Below are positions 11,450 to 11,912 of a stretch of 11,912 nucleotides of DNA, in pieces. The number at the start of each line of letters is the position of its first letter. Positions within the stretch are counted from its first letter, which is position 1. This stretch comes from Klebsiella pneumoniae. GTDB lineage: Bacteria; Bacteroidota; Bacteroidia; Flavobacteriales; Flavobacteriaceae. A model generated the notes under the pieces. The model was given only the letters and a program-made list of their open reading frames with translations, did no database searches and was not told the DNA's origin. The translations under genes and the position numbers were made by a program. The stretch lies in the NCBI GenBank assembly GCA_943325355.2, contig CALPPA020000034.1, positions 1-11,912 on the forward strand. The letters are read 5' to 3'.

Positions 11450-11912
11450 ATGATTAGCATTGAACCGAAGGATCTTTCTCCAGTAAAATTACAAAGCTAT
11501 TTGCAAGGAGCCGTGGCACCAAGACCAATCGCTTTTGCCAGTACAATGAGCAAAAAAGGAAAGCCAAATTTATCACCTTTCAGCTTTTTCAACGTCTTTA
11601 GTTCTAATCCGCCCATACTTATTTTTTCGCCAGCTCGTCGTGTTCGAGACAACACTATAAAACACACTTTAATCAATTGCGAAGCCACTCGCGAAGTGGT
11701 GATTAATATCGTGAATTTCGATATTGTCCAGCAAATGTCGTTGTCAAGTACAGAATATCCAGAAGGGGTAAACGAGTTCCTGAAATCGGGTTTGACCCAA
11801 ATTCCATCAGATATCGTGAAACCGTATCGTGTTGCCGAAAGTCCTGTGCAGTTTGAATGCAAGGTTAACGAAATTATTGCTTTGGGAAAAGAAGGTGGAG
11901 CAGGAAATTTAA
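11450..11912 (+). CDS. Flavin reductase-family protein (FMN-binding split barrel), partial
   Basis: The frame is open from ATG 11450 to the right edge, giving 154 residues of an unfinished protein. Family features are visible: GAVAPRPIAFASTM (20-33), PNLSPFSFFNVFSSNPPILIFSP (39-61), ARRVRDNTIKHTLINCEATREVVINIV (62-88), and SPVQFECKVNEIIALG (131-146). This is the DIM6/NTAB flavoprotein-oxygenase/flavin reductase pattern, which binds FMN. Members reduce flavin for a partner monooxygenase or act on other substrates; no partner is visible here. It is transcribed divergently from the histidine kinase across a spacer with the structured element. Confidence 0.85.
   Translation, partial: MISIEPKDLSPVKLQSYLQGAVAPRPIAFASTMSKKGKPNLSPFSFFNVFSSNPPILIFSPARRVRDNTIKHTLINCEATREVVINIVNFDIVQQMSLSSTEYPEGVNEFLKSGLTQIPSDIVKPYRVAESPVQFECKVNEIIALGKEGGAGNL

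Noticed and set aside
11497..11862. A minus-strand open frame of 121 codons at the right end.
   Set aside because: It is antisense to the flavin reductase-family frame, which has clear family motifs.

Overview
The window looks like chromosome of a Flavobacterium-type member of the Bacteroidota. It is AT-rich, several genes lack a Shine-Dalgarno sequence, TAnnTTTG-type -7 promoter boxes occur upstream of several genes, and the proteins are typical of flavobacteria (a bacterial GGGP synthase, DUF4301, a SusC-free TonB receptor behind a TPP riboswitch). No phage, transposon, CRISPR, tRNA or rRNA is visible. This is ordinary chromosomal gene content with unusually informative intergenic sequence.

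Layout. At the left edge are the first codons of a minus-strand S-adenosylhomocysteine hydrolase gene (1-50). Across a divergent spacer holding a structured repeat/RNA element (184-259) starts a compact plus-strand gene run: 4'-phosphopantetheinyl transferase (275-910), geranylgeranylglyceryl phosphate synthase (959-1675), a PnuC-family vitamin/nucleoside transporter (1689-2321), a fusion of a NadR-like kinase with DUF4301 (2273-4390, overlapping pnuC by 49 nt) and arfB (4396-4797, TTG start). A TPP riboswitch (4846-4934) then precedes a TonB-dependent outer-membrane receptor (5041-7254), probably for thiamine or a precursor. A bidirectional terminator (7271-7304) separates it from a convergent Rieske-like lipoprotein gene (7308-7757, minus strand).

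From a divergent promoter region, greA (7923-8399, with a terminator-like hairpin in its leader) and a HIT-family hydrolase (8467-8856) run to the right, separated by a set of overlapping inverted repeats. Next is a secreted transglutaminase-like gene (8884-10056) interrupted by one in-frame TAA at 9661. It converges with, and overlaps by 9 nt, a minus-strand membrane histidine kinase (10048-11202). The divergent spacer beyond holds a second copy of the structured element (11263-11366) before a flavin reductase-family gene (11450 to the window end).

How the genes may work together. PnuC next to a NadR-like kinase suggests import of a vitamin nucleoside trapped by phosphorylation (nicotinamide riboside by default). 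The nearby TPP-riboswitch receptor raises the alternative that the transporter is a PnuT-type thiamine carrier. The DUF4301 half carries motifs that resemble UDP-sugar pyrophosphorylase-type nucleotidyltransferases, so the fusion may couple a kinase and a nucleotidyl transfer step; this is inference. The most checkable observations are the fusion protein, the two copies of the structured element, the greA leader hairpin, the mutually exclusive inverted repeats after greA, and the single internal stop in the transglutaminase gene.
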